Positions 25,614 to 35,101 of a stretch of DNA of 64,000 nt are shown here, piece after piece. The position numbers and the translations under genes are program-made. Below the pieces are notes generated by a model. It made no database searches. It was not told the origin of the DNA and saw only the letters and a program-made list of their open reading frames with translations. The DNA comes from Allobosea sp. CRIB-10 (GTDB lineage: Bacteria > Pseudomonadota > Alphaproteobacteria > Rhizobiales > Beijerinckiaceae): NCBI RefSeq assembly GCF_900112185.1, contig NZ_FOKP01000019.1, positions 1-64,000 of the forward strand, given 5' to 3'. The first letter of the stretch is position 1, and every line of letters begins with the position of its first letter.

Positions 25614-26990
25614 ATGACGCTTTCGCGCCGCGACTGGCTGCGGACGGCCCTTTTCGGCACGGTAGCAGCAACGACTGGTCCCGCCCTGGCACAGTCGCCG
25701 CGGGCCAGCATGTCGGCCGCGCTCGGCACGCTGGGCCTCGAAGCAGCGCAGTTCGGCCTGCGGCCCGGCGCGACCGAAGACCAATCGCGTGCGCTCCAGG
25801 CGGCCCTCGCCGAGGCCGTCAAGCGCGAGGCGCCGTTGCTGGTTGCGCCCGGCCGCTATCGCATCGCCAATGTCGTTCTGCCCGAGAACGCCCGCCTGAT
25901 CGGCGTGCCCGGCGCGACGCAGTTCATCGCCGCGCAGGCGGGATCGCTCCTGCTGGCGCGGCGGATCAAGCGCGCGGCGATTTCCGGGATCGTGCTCGAC
26001 GGCCTCGATATGAAGCTCGACCAGCGCACCGGCCTACTCAATATCGACGATGTACTCGACTTCTCCCTCTCCGACTGCGAATTCGCCAATGCCGGCTCGG
26101 TCGGCCTCACGCTCAATCGCACGGCCGGACGCATCGAGCGCAACCGTTTCCGCTCGATGCGGGATTCGGCGCTGTTCTCGTTCGATTCACGCGGCCTCTC
26201 GATCGAGGGCAACACGGTCGAGGATTGCGGCAACAACGGCATCCAGCTGTGGCGCGGCCAGGCCGGCGACGACCAGAGCCTCATTCGCGGCAACCGGCTC
26301 AACCGCATCCGCAACGATGCCGGCGGCGACGGACCGTATGGCAACGGCATCAGCCTGTTCCGGGCCGGCGGCGTGGTGGTCGAGGGCAATACGCTGCGCG
26401 ATTGCGCGCTGACCTTCATCCGCAACAATTCCGGCTCGAACGTGCAGATCCTCGGCAATCAGGGCCGGCGCTGCGGCGAGACCGCGCTCTATTCCGAATT
26501 CGCCTTCGAGGGCGCGATCATCGCGAACAACCTGGTCGAGGATTGCGCACAGGGTGTCAGCATCACCAATCTCGATCATGGCGGGCGGCTCGCAGTGCTC
26601 GCCAACAACATCATCCGCAACGCCCAGAAGGGGCTGGCGCCGAAAGGCAAGATCCTGGCCGGCGGCGCCGGCCTGCATGTCGAGGCGGAGGCGGCGGTCA
26701 CCGGCAATGTCGTCGAGAACGCCAGCGATGTCGGCATCACGCTCGGCTGGTCCTGGGCGATGCGCAACCTCGTCGCGACCGGCAACGTCGTCCGGCGCAC
26801 CGGGATCGGCATCTCAGTCTCGCTGGTCCCCAAGGAGCGCAACGCGCTGATCGCCAACAATGTGATCAGCGAGGTCAAGATCGGCGCCGTGGTCGGCACC
26901 GAGTTCGGCAAGGCGGTGACCGGCGACCTGACCAAGGGCGAGGATAAGCGCGCCGCCGGCATCCGGGTCGAAGGTAACACCGTCGGCTGA
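25614..26990 (+). CDS. TIGR03808-like Tat-exported parallel beta-helix repeat protein
   Basis: 458 residues. The N-terminus MTLSRRDWLRTALFGTVAAT is a clear twin-arginine signal, cleaved near ALAQ. The body resembles a right-handed parallel beta-helix: repeated N/G/V-rich rungs such as IEGNTVEDCGNNGIQLW, VVEGNTLRDCALTFIRNN and IIANNLVEDCAQGVSITN. It begins with a pectate-lyase-3-like start (RPGATEDQSRALQAALAEAV). This matches the TIGR03808 family known from Rhizobiales, whose function is undefined; a polysaccharide-binding or degrading role is suggested by the fold only. It is 62 bases behind meaB and convergent with the asparaginase gene. Confidence 0.85.
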   Translation: MTLSRRDWLRTALFGTVAATTGPALAQSPRASMSAALGTLGLEAAQFGLRPGATEDQSRALQAALAEAVKREAPLLVAPGRYRIANVVLPENARLIGVPGATQFIAAQAGSLLLARRIKRAAISGIVLDGLDMKLDQRTGLLNIDDVLDFSLSDCEFANAGSVGLTLNRTAGRIERNRFRSMRDSALFSFDSRGLSIEGNTVEDCGNNGIQLWRGQAGDDQSLIRGNRLNRIRNDAGGDGPYGNGISLFRAGGVVVEGNTLRDCALTFIRNNSGSNVQILGNQGRRCGETALYSEFAFEGAIIANNLVEDCAQGVSITNLDHGGRLAVLANNIIRNAQKGLAPKGKILAGGAGLHVEAEAAVTGNVVENASDVGITLGWSWAMRNLVATGNVVRRTGIGISVSLVPKERNALIANNVISEVKIGAVVGTEFGKAVTGDLTKGEDKRAAGIRVEGNTVG

Positions 26991-27004
26991 CGTGCAGCGC
27001 TCTA

Positions 27005-28012
27005 TCAGGTGCGCAGCGCTTCCGCCGCATGGACACGGCCAACCTCGATGCCGTTCCAGTTCTTCATCACCGTCTCGCGGAACGGCGCGAAGGCCGCCTC
27101 GTCACCGTCCTGCCGCGGCAGGAAGCGCTCGACCAGCGCAGCCATGGCGATCTCGGTGGCGCGGCCGGCGCCATCGTCGCATTTCAGCGCGATGCCATAG
27201 CCGAGCTCCGGCAGCGTGCCGCAATAGACCCCCTCGGCCCCGGTCTTGATGAAGGCGCGAGCGCCGAAGACCTCCATGAAGCGGGTGTCGAAGCGGCCGG
27301 TGCCGGCGACCATGAACGGGTTGGCGGCAACCGCCTCGCGGATACGCCGGGCCGCCTCGGCGCGTTTGGGGCCGAGGCTATTGCCGGTGCCGAAGCGGGC
27401 GAAACCGAGCGCCAGCGCCTTCAGCGGCACCGCATAGGTCGGGATCGAGCAGCCGTCGGTACCGGACAGCTCGGCCGTGTGCGGGGCGCCGGTCACCTCC
27501 TCCAGCGCGGCACGCACGGCCTGCTGGACCGGATGCGTGCCCTTCACATAGCCGGCGGGGTCCTCGTCGATGCCGCAGGACAGGCAGACGAAGCCGGCAT
27601 GCTTGCCGGAGCAGTTGTTGTTGAGCGCGCTCGGCTCGCGGCCGGCCTTGGCGAGCGCACGCGCTGCCGCCTCGCCCATCGGCCAATGCGCGCCGCATTC
27701 GAGGCAGGAGGCGTCGCGGCCGGCCTTCCTGAGCATAGCGAGCGAGGTCTCGGCATGGCGCTCCTCGCCGGAATGCGATGAGACGGCGAGCGCGATCTCG
27801 GTCGGCGTCAGGCCGTAGCGGTCGGCGGCACCGCTCTCCAGCAGCGGCAAGGCCTGCAGCGCCTTCACCGCCGAACGCGGAAACACCGGGCGCTCGACAT
27901 CCCCCAGCGAGAGCACCACCGCCCCGTCCGCATCGACGACGATCGCCGCGCCGCGATGGCGCGATTCGACGGTGCTGCCGCGGGTGACTTCTGCGAGCAC
28001 GGGATTGTCCAT
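27005..28012 (-). CDS. L-asparaginase, Rhizobium etli type (ReAV-like)
   Basis: 335 residues. It hydrolyses L-asparagine to aspartate and ammonia and belongs to the third, R. etli-type asparaginase class, unrelated to EcAI/EcAII. Established active-site residues of ReAV (Ser48, Lys51, Cys135, Lys138, Cys189) all have counterparts one position earlier: Ser47 and Lys50 in FPRSAVKALQ, Cys134 and Lys137 in NNNCSGKHAG, and Cys188 in GTDGCSIP. SSHSGEERH and CGAHWP are further family motifs. No signal peptide, so cytosolic. Start is ATG 28010-28012. It is convergent with the beta-helix gene, leaving 14 bases, and divergent from the hydrolase at 28170. Confidence 0.93.
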   Translation of the reverse strand: MDNPVLAEVTRGSTVESRHRGAAIVVDADGAVVLSLGDVERPVFPRSAVKALQALPLLESGAADRYGLTPTEIALAVSSHSGEERHAETSLAMLRKAGRDASCLECGAHWPMGEAAARALAKAGREPSALNNNCSGKHAGFVCLSCGIDEDPAGYVKGTHPVQQAVRAALEEVTGAPHTAELSGTDGCSIPTYAVPLKALALGFARFGTGNSLGPKRAEAARRIREAVAANPFMVAGTGRFDTRFMEVFGARAFIKTGAEGVYCGTLPELGYGIALKCDDGAGRATEIAMAALVERFLPRQDGDEAAFAPFRETVMKNWNGIEVGRVHAAEALRT

Positions 28013-28169
28013 CTGGCATCTCCGGCGGAACGGGCACCGCCTTGTCGCGTTTGTCTCTCGACCTGTCAAAGCCCATGGCGCACAGTGCGGGCATGGGGCA
28101 GGTCGGCGCCCTCGCCCGTCCGCAAACATGAGCAGATGTCGTGCCCGATGAGGCGCGGCCCAGGATCAG

Positions 28170-29009
28170 ATGACCGACAGCAGCACGGCCCCCGACTACG
28201 AAGTCGAATACAACAACCGCGCCCGCGTTCCCGAGCACCCCGGCATCATCGCCGGCTGGGCCCGCGATGCCGCCGCTTATCGCGAGGTCGCGGTCAGCGA
28301 GCTCGGGGTCCGCTATGGCGAGGGCCCACGCCAGAGTTACGACCTGTTCAAGCCGGAAGCGGTGAAGAGCCAGGCGATCGTGCTCTTCATCCATGGCGGC
28401 TACTGGCAGGCGCTCGATCCGAGCTTCTTCTCGCATATGGCGCGCGGGCTGAACCTGCGCGGCGTTCCTGTCGCAGTCGCGGGCTACGATCTCTGCCCGC
28501 AGGTCGAGGTCGGCCATATCGTCTGGGAATTGCAGCAGGCCGCAGCGGCGATCTGGCGGCGCTACAACCTGCCAGTGGTCGCGGCCGGGCATTCGGCCGG
28601 CGGCCAGCTCTCGGCCTGCCTGCTGGCGACCGACTGGGGGAATGTCGACGCCAAGCTCCCGGACCAGGTCGTGCCGGCCGCCTATGGCATCTCCGGCCTC
28701 TACAATCTGAAGCCGCTGACCGAGACCAGCATCAACAAGGCGCTCGGTTTGACGATGGAAGGCGCCGAGCGCGAAAGCCCGCTGTTCTGGCCGGCGCCGT
28801 CCGGGCTGGTGATGGATGCAGTCGTCGGCGGAGCCGAAAGCGCCGAATATCTCAAGCAGAGCCGTAGGCTGACCGATGTCTGGGGCCTGGAGGGCGTACG
28901 CACGCGCTATGAGGAGATCGACGGCGCCAACCATTTCACGGTGATCGCCGGCCTCGCCGACCCGCAGAACGCGATGACGCGGCGTATCGCGGAACTCGCA
29001 GGCGCTTGA
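28170..29009 (+). CDS. alpha/beta hydrolase, arylformamidase-like
   Basis: 279 residues, cytosolic. HGGYW at 75-79 forms the oxyanion-hole motif of the hormone-sensitive-lipase / kynurenine-formamidase group, and GHSAGG gives nucleophile Ser142. The late FTVIAGL context holds the likely catalytic His (GANHF). The N-terminal YNNRARVPEHPGIIAGW is typical of arylformamidase-like proteins that also act on cyclic imides or N-formylkynurenine. No kynurenine pathway gene is near, so the true substrate is open. It is followed 51 bases later by the small RAM-domain gene on the same strand. Confidence 0.85.
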   Translation: MTDSSTAPDYEVEYNNRARVPEHPGIIAGWARDAAAYREVAVSELGVRYGEGPRQSYDLFKPEAVKSQAIVLFIHGGYWQALDPSFFSHMARGLNLRGVPVAVAGYDLCPQVEVGHIVWELQQAAAAIWRRYNLPVVAAGHSAGGQLSACLLATDWGNVDAKLPDQVVPAAYGISGLYNLKPLTETSINKALGLTMEGAERESPLFWPAPSGLVMDAVVGGAESAEYLKQSRRLTDVWGLEGVRTRYEEIDGANHFTVIAGLADPQNAMTRRIAELAGA

Positions 29010-29060
29010 CCCGCCCGCACCAGCGGCTATCGAGAGGCGTCAGGATTCCGGAGCCAAGCG

Positions 29061-29297
29061 ATGCAGACCTTCTTCGTCGAGATCAAATGCAAGCTCGGCA
29101 AGACCTATGAGGTCGCCAGCGAACTCGCCGATCGCGAGATCGCCTCGGAAATCTACTCGACCGCCGGCAATTACGACATCCTGGCCAAGTTCCATGTCGC
29201 CGCCGATGTCGACATCGGCCATTTCGTCGCCCAGAAGGTGCAGTCGATCCCCGAGATCGCCGACACCCACACGATCATCACCTTCAAGGCGTTCTGA
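29061..29297 (+). CDS. stand-alone Lrp/AsnC ligand-binding (RAM) domain protein
   Basis: 78 residues consisting of only the RAM (AsnC C-terminal) domain: MQTFFVEIKCKLGKTYEVA, then EIYSTAGNYDILAKFHV and a final ADTHTIITFKAF. The HTH half is absent, so it cannot bind DNA in the usual Lrp way. Stand-alone RAM proteins are known to form oligomers that bind amino acids and can co-assemble with full-length Lrp proteins. A full-length Lrp is encoded at 18604, a possible partner. It sits behind the arylformamidase-like gene and before a strong terminator, so the two probably form a transcript. Confidence 0.88.
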   Translation: MQTFFVEIKCKLGKTYEVASELADREIASEIYSTAGNYDILAKFHVAADVDIGHFVAQKVQSIPEIADTHTIITFKAF

Positions 29298-29311
29298 GCC
29301 AAGAGCCGGTT

Positions 29312-29338
29312 CCGATCAGATTGGCTCTATCTGATCGG
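29312..29338. terminator. bidirectional terminator holding the LysR stop codon
   Basis: CCGATCAGAT (29312-29321) and ATCTGATCGG (29329-29338) form a perfect 10-bp stem with a 7-base loop. It sits in the gap between the convergent RAM and LysR genes and includes the LysR stop (29327-29329). Confidence 0.6.
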
Positions 29339-30259
29339 CATGGTGAGGCCGTCCTCCGGCAACATCGCAACGAGCAGGTCGGCAAAGCGTCGTGCCGCGG
29401 GCGCGACCGAGCCGGCGGACGGGAACAGCAGCATCGTCCGGTAGGCGATGGCCGGCGCGAAGCGGCGGGCCACCAGCCCCTGCATGCCGCCGAATGTCAG
29501 CGGAAACGGGTTCAGCAAGGCCACGCCGACGCGCTGCCGGACCATCTCGGCGACGAAGACGGCTGCCGTGCCCTCCCCGACCAGGCGCAGAGCCACGCCG
29601 GCGTCGGCGAAGGCCTGCTCCACCTTGATGCGCTCGGGAAAGCGCCGTGCGAGGGCGATGATCGGCTCTTCGGCGAGGTCCTGAGGCCCGAGGACATCGC
29701 GGTCGGCGAGCGGATGATCCTCCGGCATCAGCACATGCGCGACGGCTTCCCGGATAGCCTTGCCATGAATGCCGATATGCGATGCCGACATGTCCACGAG
29801 TCCGAGATCGGCGGCGCGGTCGGCGACCTGCGTGATCACGGTCGAGCTGGTATCGATCTCCACATTCGCGACGACGTCGGGCTCCTGCCGGCGGAACTCC
29901 GCCAGAACCGGCGGCAGGACGAACTGGGCCAGGGTCGGCGGCGTCGCGATGCGCAGCACGCTCGCCTGAACGGATTGTCCGGGCCAACGGTTCAGCCGGT
30001 CGAGCGCCGCGAAGATCGGCTGCGCCTCCGCGTCCAGCGCAAAGGCATCTGCAGTGGGCACGAGCCTGCCGCCCTCACGCGCGAACAGCGGGCGGCCGAC
30101 ATGCGCTTCAAGCGCCGCGAGCGCCCGCGATACGGCGGGCTGCGAAATCCCGAGCATCTGCGCTGCTGCCACGGTCTTGCGGGTCGCGATCATAGCCTGG
30201 AGCACTTCGAGCTCTCGCAAGCTCGGAGGCCGCCGGTCGGCGCTCGCCGTGTTCGCCAT
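29327..30259 (-). CDS. LysR family transcriptional regulator
   Basis: 310 residues from ATG 30259; a GTG at 30283 would add eight. The N-terminal winged HTH (about 15-75) shows LRELEVLQAMIATRKTVAAA and QMLGISQPAVSRALAALE, followed by the periplasmic-binding-like effector domain (about 85-300: RIATPPTLAQFVLPPVLAEF, ADLGLVD, VGEGTAAVFVAEMVRQRVGV). It is divergent from the peptide transporter operon starting at 30463. A T-N11-A dyad lies in the gap, so control of that operon is likely. The effector is unknown. Confidence 0.92.
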   Translation of the reverse strand: MANTASADRRPPSLRELEVLQAMIATRKTVAAAQMLGISQPAVSRALAALEAHVGRPLFAREGGRLVPTADAFALDAEAQPIFAALDRLNRWPGQSVQASVLRIATPPTLAQFVLPPVLAEFRRQEPDVVANVEIDTSSTVITQVADRAADLGLVDMSASHIGIHGKAIREAVAHVLMPEDHPLADRDVLGPQDLAEEPIIALARRFPERIKVEQAFADAGVALRLVGEGTAAVFVAEMVRQRVGVALLNPFPLTFGGMQGLVARRFAPAIAYRTMLLFPSAGSVAPAARRFADLLVAMLPEDGLTMPIR

Positions 30260-30326
30260 GATCGCGTCCCGCCCTATCCGCACGCCGCATCCGCCTATGC
30301 GGTGAGATTATATCAAAGCGCGCGCC

Positions 30327-30345
30327 GTATAATTTACAGGTATAC
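30327..30345. promoter_or_regulatory. candidate LysR-type binding site (T-N11-A dyad)
   Basis: GTATA (30327-30331) and TATAC (30341-30345) are perfect inverted arms nine bases apart, giving the T-N11-A pattern of LysR boxes. The site lies in the 203-base divergent region between the LysR gene and the peptide-binding-protein gene, within the only AT-rich stretch there. Confidence 0.45.
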
Positions 30346-30462
30346 AAAATCGTTCTACAAGCCCGGGCGGGCGAGATCAGGGGCAGACCGGCCAATCCGG
30401 CGACTCGCCAGCCGCGGCTCAGTTGTTAAAGATGGCGCCTCGAAGCCATCGGGAGGTTCGGA

Positions 30463-32064
<1,602 letters not shown>

Positions 32065-32149
32065 CCGGACCTGTCGATCCCGGTCCGAACCGGCTTGAAG
32101 CCCGGTCCGGACCGCGCGACACTCTTTTCTTGTTGAAATGCGAAGACGT

Positions 32150-32177
32150 CACCCCATCGGCCCCGCCGAATGGGGTG
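32150..32177 (+). other. hairpin between binding-protein and permease genes
   Basis: CACCCCAT (32150-32157) pairs perfectly with ATGGGGTG (32170-32177) around a GC-rich 12-base loop; a 12-base palindrome CGGTCCGGACCG precedes it near 32103-32114. No T run follows, so it is more likely an mRNA-stabilising or partial-attenuation hairpin than a full terminator. Such hairpins often raise binding protein over permease levels. Confidence 0.4.
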
Positions 32178-32211
32178 ATGTTCCGCACTCCGATCCGGAA
32201 GGCACCGGACC

Positions 32212-33189
32212 ATGCTGGCATTCGTCCTGCGCCGCCTGGCGCAAGCCCTCTTCGTCATCGCGGCGATGCTCGTGATCGTCTTCTTCGGCGTGAATGTCGT
32301 CGGCGATCCCATCTACATGCTGATCTCGCCCGAGATGGACCAGCAGCAGATCGCCGAGACAGCGCGCGCGCTCGGGCTCGACCGGCCGATCTGGGAGCAA
32401 TTCCTGGTCTTCCTGAAGAACGCCGCCCAGGGCGATCTCGGCCGCTCCTTCGTCCATGGCGAATCCGCGATCAAGCTGATCCTGCACCGGATGCCGGCGA
32501 CCCTGGAGCTCGCCTTCGTCGCGCTGGTACTGGCGATCGTGATCGGCTTGCCGCTCGGCCTCTATGCCGGCCTGAAGCCGGAGAGCCGGTTGTCGCGCTT
32601 CATCATGGCCGTCTCGATCCTCGGCTTCTCGCTGCCGACCTTCTGGGTCGGCCTGATGCTGATCCTGACCTTCGCGGTCAGCCTCGGCTGGCTGCCGGCG
32701 ACCGGGCGCGGACCGACCGTCTCGATCCTCGGCTTCGAGACCTCGCTGCTCTCGCTTCAGGGCTGGCAGCACGTCGCCCTGCCCGCCTTCAACCTGGCGC
32801 TGCTCAAGATCTCGCTGGTGATCCGCCTGGCGCGGGCCGGCGCGCGCGAGGCGGCGCTCATGGACTATGTCAAGTTCGCGCGGGCCAAGGGCCTGTCGCA
32901 GAGCCGCATTATCGGCGTCCACATCCTCAAGAACATCATGATCCCGATCGTGACCGTGCTCGGGCTGGAGTTCGGCTCGCTCGTCGCCTTCTCAGTGGTG
33001 ACCGAGACGATCTTCGCCTGGCCCGGCATGGGCCGCCTGCTGCTGGAAGCGATCACAAGGCTCGATCGGCCGGTGATCGTGGCTTACGTCATGGTCGTCG
33101 TCGTGCTGTTCGTCACCATCAACCTCCTGGTCGACCTGGTCTATTCGGCCCTCGACCCACGCGTGCGCCTGACGGAGGCGACATCATGA
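32212..33189 (+). CDS. peptide ABC transporter permease (DppB/OppB type)
   Basis: 325 residues. The N-terminal helix MLAFVLRRLAQALFVIAAML with the RRL motif is typical of DppB. A periplasmic stretch (about 38-95, ARALGLDRPIWEQF) precedes five more helices. The EAA loop ARAGAREAALMDYVKFARAK and ETIFAWPGMGRLLLEAI are family marks. It forms half of the inner-membrane channel with the next gene product. The start ATG follows the hairpin region, and its stop overlaps the next ATG. Confidence 0.92.
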   Translation: MLAFVLRRLAQALFVIAAMLVIVFFGVNVVGDPIYMLISPEMDQQQIAETARALGLDRPIWEQFLVFLKNAAQGDLGRSFVHGESAIKLILHRMPATLELAFVALVLAIVIGLPLGLYAGLKPESRLSRFIMAVSILGFSLPTFWVGLMLILTFAVSLGWLPATGRGPTVSILGFETSLLSLQGWQHVALPAFNLALLKISLVIRLARAGAREAALMDYVKFARAKGLSQSRIIGVHILKNIMIPIVTVLGLEFGSLVAFSVVTETIFAWPGMGRLLLEAITRLDRPVIVAYVMVVVVLFVTINLLVDLVYSALDPRVRLTEATS

Positions 33190-34115
33190 GCGAAGCCGCC
33201 CTGCCCTCCGCCGCGGCCACGCCGCCGGCTGCACCCGCCAAGGAGGAAACGCCGTTCCGGCGCTTCGTCCGGTCCTTCATCGAGGACCGGCTGGCCCTGT
33301 TCGGGCTCGCCCTCTTCATCCTGATCGTGCTGCTCGCCGTGGCCGCGCCGCTGATCGCGCCTCAGAATCCCTACGACCTCGCCAGCGTCGACGTGATGGA
33401 TTCGCGCCAGCCGCCGGGTTCGCCCGCCGGCGAGGGCTTCACCATGTGGCTCGGCTCGGACGGCGTCGGGCGCGACCTGCTCTCCGGCATCCTCTACGGC
33501 CTGCGCATCTCGCTGATGGTCGGCGCCTTCTCCGGCATTCTGGCGGCGACGCTCGGCGCCGCGGTCGGCCTGATCGCGGCCTATGCCGGCGGGCGGACCG
33601 AGAACGCGATCATGCGCCTCGTCGACCTGCAGCTCTCGCTGCCGTCGGTGCTGGTCGCGCTGATCCTGGTGGCGGGCCTCGGCAAGGGCGTCGACAAGAT
33701 CATCATCGCGCTGGTGATGGTGCAATGGGCCTATTACGCCCGTACCGTGCGCGGCTCGGCCCTGGTCGAGCGGCGCAAGGAATATGTCGAGGCGGCGCAG
33801 TCGCTCGGCCTGTCCCATGCCCGCACCGTCTTCCGGCACATCCTGCCGAACTGCCTGGCTCCGGTGATCGTCATCGTCACCGTGCAGACCGCCCATGCCA
33901 TCTCGCTGGAGGCGACGCTGTCCTTCCTCGGCGTCGGCCTGCCGCAGACCGAGCCCTCGCTCGGCGTGCTGATCGCCAACGGCTTCCAGTACATGCTCTC
34001 GGGCAGCTACTGGATCTCGGTCTTCCCCGGCTTTGCGCTGCTCATGACGATCGTTTCGATCAACCTGGTCGGCGACCGCCTGCGCGACGTGCTCAACCCG
34101 CGGCTGGAGAAGTGA
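33186..34115 (+). CDS. peptide ABC transporter permease (DppC/OppC type)
   Basis: 309 residues. A cytoplasmic Ala/Pro-rich N-terminus (1-25) precedes six membrane helices. After the first comes the DppC-type loop with DLASVDVMDSRQPPGSPAGE and the motif LGSDGVGRDLLSGILYGLRI. The EAA loop is VEAAQSLGLSHARTVFRHIL, and SFLGVGLPQTEPSLGVLI closes the family pattern. The ATG overlaps the previous stop (ATGA). A long frame running through 32130-33185 in the same reading frame is non-coding; the start is secure. Confidence 0.92.
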   Translation: MSEAALPSAAATPPAAPAKEETPFRRFVRSFIEDRLALFGLALFILIVLLAVAAPLIAPQNPYDLASVDVMDSRQPPGSPAGEGFTMWLGSDGVGRDLLSGILYGLRISLMVGAFSGILAATLGAAVGLIAAYAGGRTENAIMRLVDLQLSLPSVLVALILVAGLGKGVDKIIIALVMVQWAYYARTVRGSALVERRKEYVEAAQSLGLSHARTVFRHILPNCLAPVIVIVTVQTAHAISLEATLSFLGVGLPQTEPSLGVLIANGFQYMLSGSYWISVFPGFALLMTIVSINLVGDRLRDVLNPRLEK

Positions 34116-34117
34116 GC

Positions 34118-35101
34118 ATGGCGCCAGTTCTCGAAGTCAGCGGTCTCAAGACCCATTTCTTCACCCGCGCAGGCACGGTGAAATCGGTCGACGGCGTCTC
34201 CTTTCGCGTCGAGCGCGGCGAAGTGCTCGGCCTCGTCGGCGAGTCCGGCTCGGGCAAATCGGTCACCGGCTTCTCGGTGATGGGCCTGATCGATCCGCCC
34301 GGCAGGATCGTTGAGGGCTCGATCAAGCTAAACGGCAAGGAGTTGGTCGGGCTCGACGAGGAGGGCTTCCGCAAGGTCCGCGGCCGCGAGGTCGCGATGA
34401 TCTTCCAGGACCCGATGATGACGCTGAACCCGGTCCTGCGCGTCGACACGCAGATGATCGAGGCCGTCACCGCCCATGACAAGGTCTCGCACAAGGCGGC
34501 GCGCGAACGCTCCCGCGACGCCCTCGCCAAGGTCGGCATCCCCTCGCCCGAGGAGCGGCTCAACGCCTATCCGCACCAGTTCTCCGGCGGCATGCGCCAG
34601 CGCGTCGCGATCGCGATCGCCCTGCTGCACCGCCCGCCTCTGATCATCTGCGACGAGCCGACCACGGCGCTCGACGTCACCATCCAGAGCCAGATCCTCG
34701 CCGAGATGCAGAGCCTCTGCGCCGATACCGGCACGGCGCTGGTTTGGATCACCCATGATCTCGGCGTCGTCGCCGGCCTCGCCGACCGCATCGCGGTGAT
34801 GTATGCCGGCCGCATCGTCGAGACCGGCGCTGTCGATCCGGTGCTCGACGCACCCCTTCACCCCTATACCAACGGTTTGCTCGGTTCGCTGCCGGCCGAG
34901 GGCGAGCCCGGCGCGCCCTTGCGCCAGATCAGGGGCTCGACGCCCTCGCTGGCGCGCCTGCCGCAAGGCTGTGCCTTCGCGGCGCGCTGCGATTACGCGC
35001 AGGCCGATTGCCTCGCCATCGCCCCCGACGTCACCCCCTTCCCGGGCGAGCGCGGCGTGCGCTGCCACCACCCGCTGAACCTCGCCGGAGTTGCGGCATG
35101 A
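34118..35101 (+). CDS. peptide ABC transporter ATP-binding protein (DppD/OppD type)
   Basis: 327 residues. Walker A GESGSGKS lies at 41-48, Q-loop MIFQDPMMTLNPVLRV and signature FSGGMRQR follow, Walker B is LIICDEPTTALD and the H-loop is WITHDLGV. The C-terminal oligopeptide-transporter domain (about 235-327) has a Cys pattern CAFAARCDYAQADC with a later Cys, the iron-sulfur-cluster-like motif known in DppD/OppD. It starts two bases after dppC-type stop and overlaps the next start by four bases. Confidence 0.93.
   Translation: MAPVLEVSGLKTHFFTRAGTVKSVDGVSFRVERGEVLGLVGESGSGKSVTGFSVMGLIDPPGRIVEGSIKLNGKELVGLDEEGFRKVRGREVAMIFQDPMMTLNPVLRVDTQMIEAVTAHDKVSHKAARERSRDALAKVGIPSPEERLNAYPHQFSGGMRQRVAIAIALLHRPPLIICDEPTTALDVTIQSQILAEMQSLCADTGTALVWITHDLGVVAGLADRIAVMYAGRIVETGAVDPVLDAPLHPYTNGLLGSLPAEGEPGAPLRQIRGSTPSLARLPQGCAFAARCDYAQADCLAIAPDVTPFPGERGVRCHHPLNLAGVAA

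Noticed and set aside
32130..33185. Fusion of the DppB and DppC frames into one 661-residue protein
   Set aside because: The open upstream frame is an out-of-frame reading of the DppB gene; the DppB gene in its own frame has all permease motifs and a 4-base overlap with DppC.
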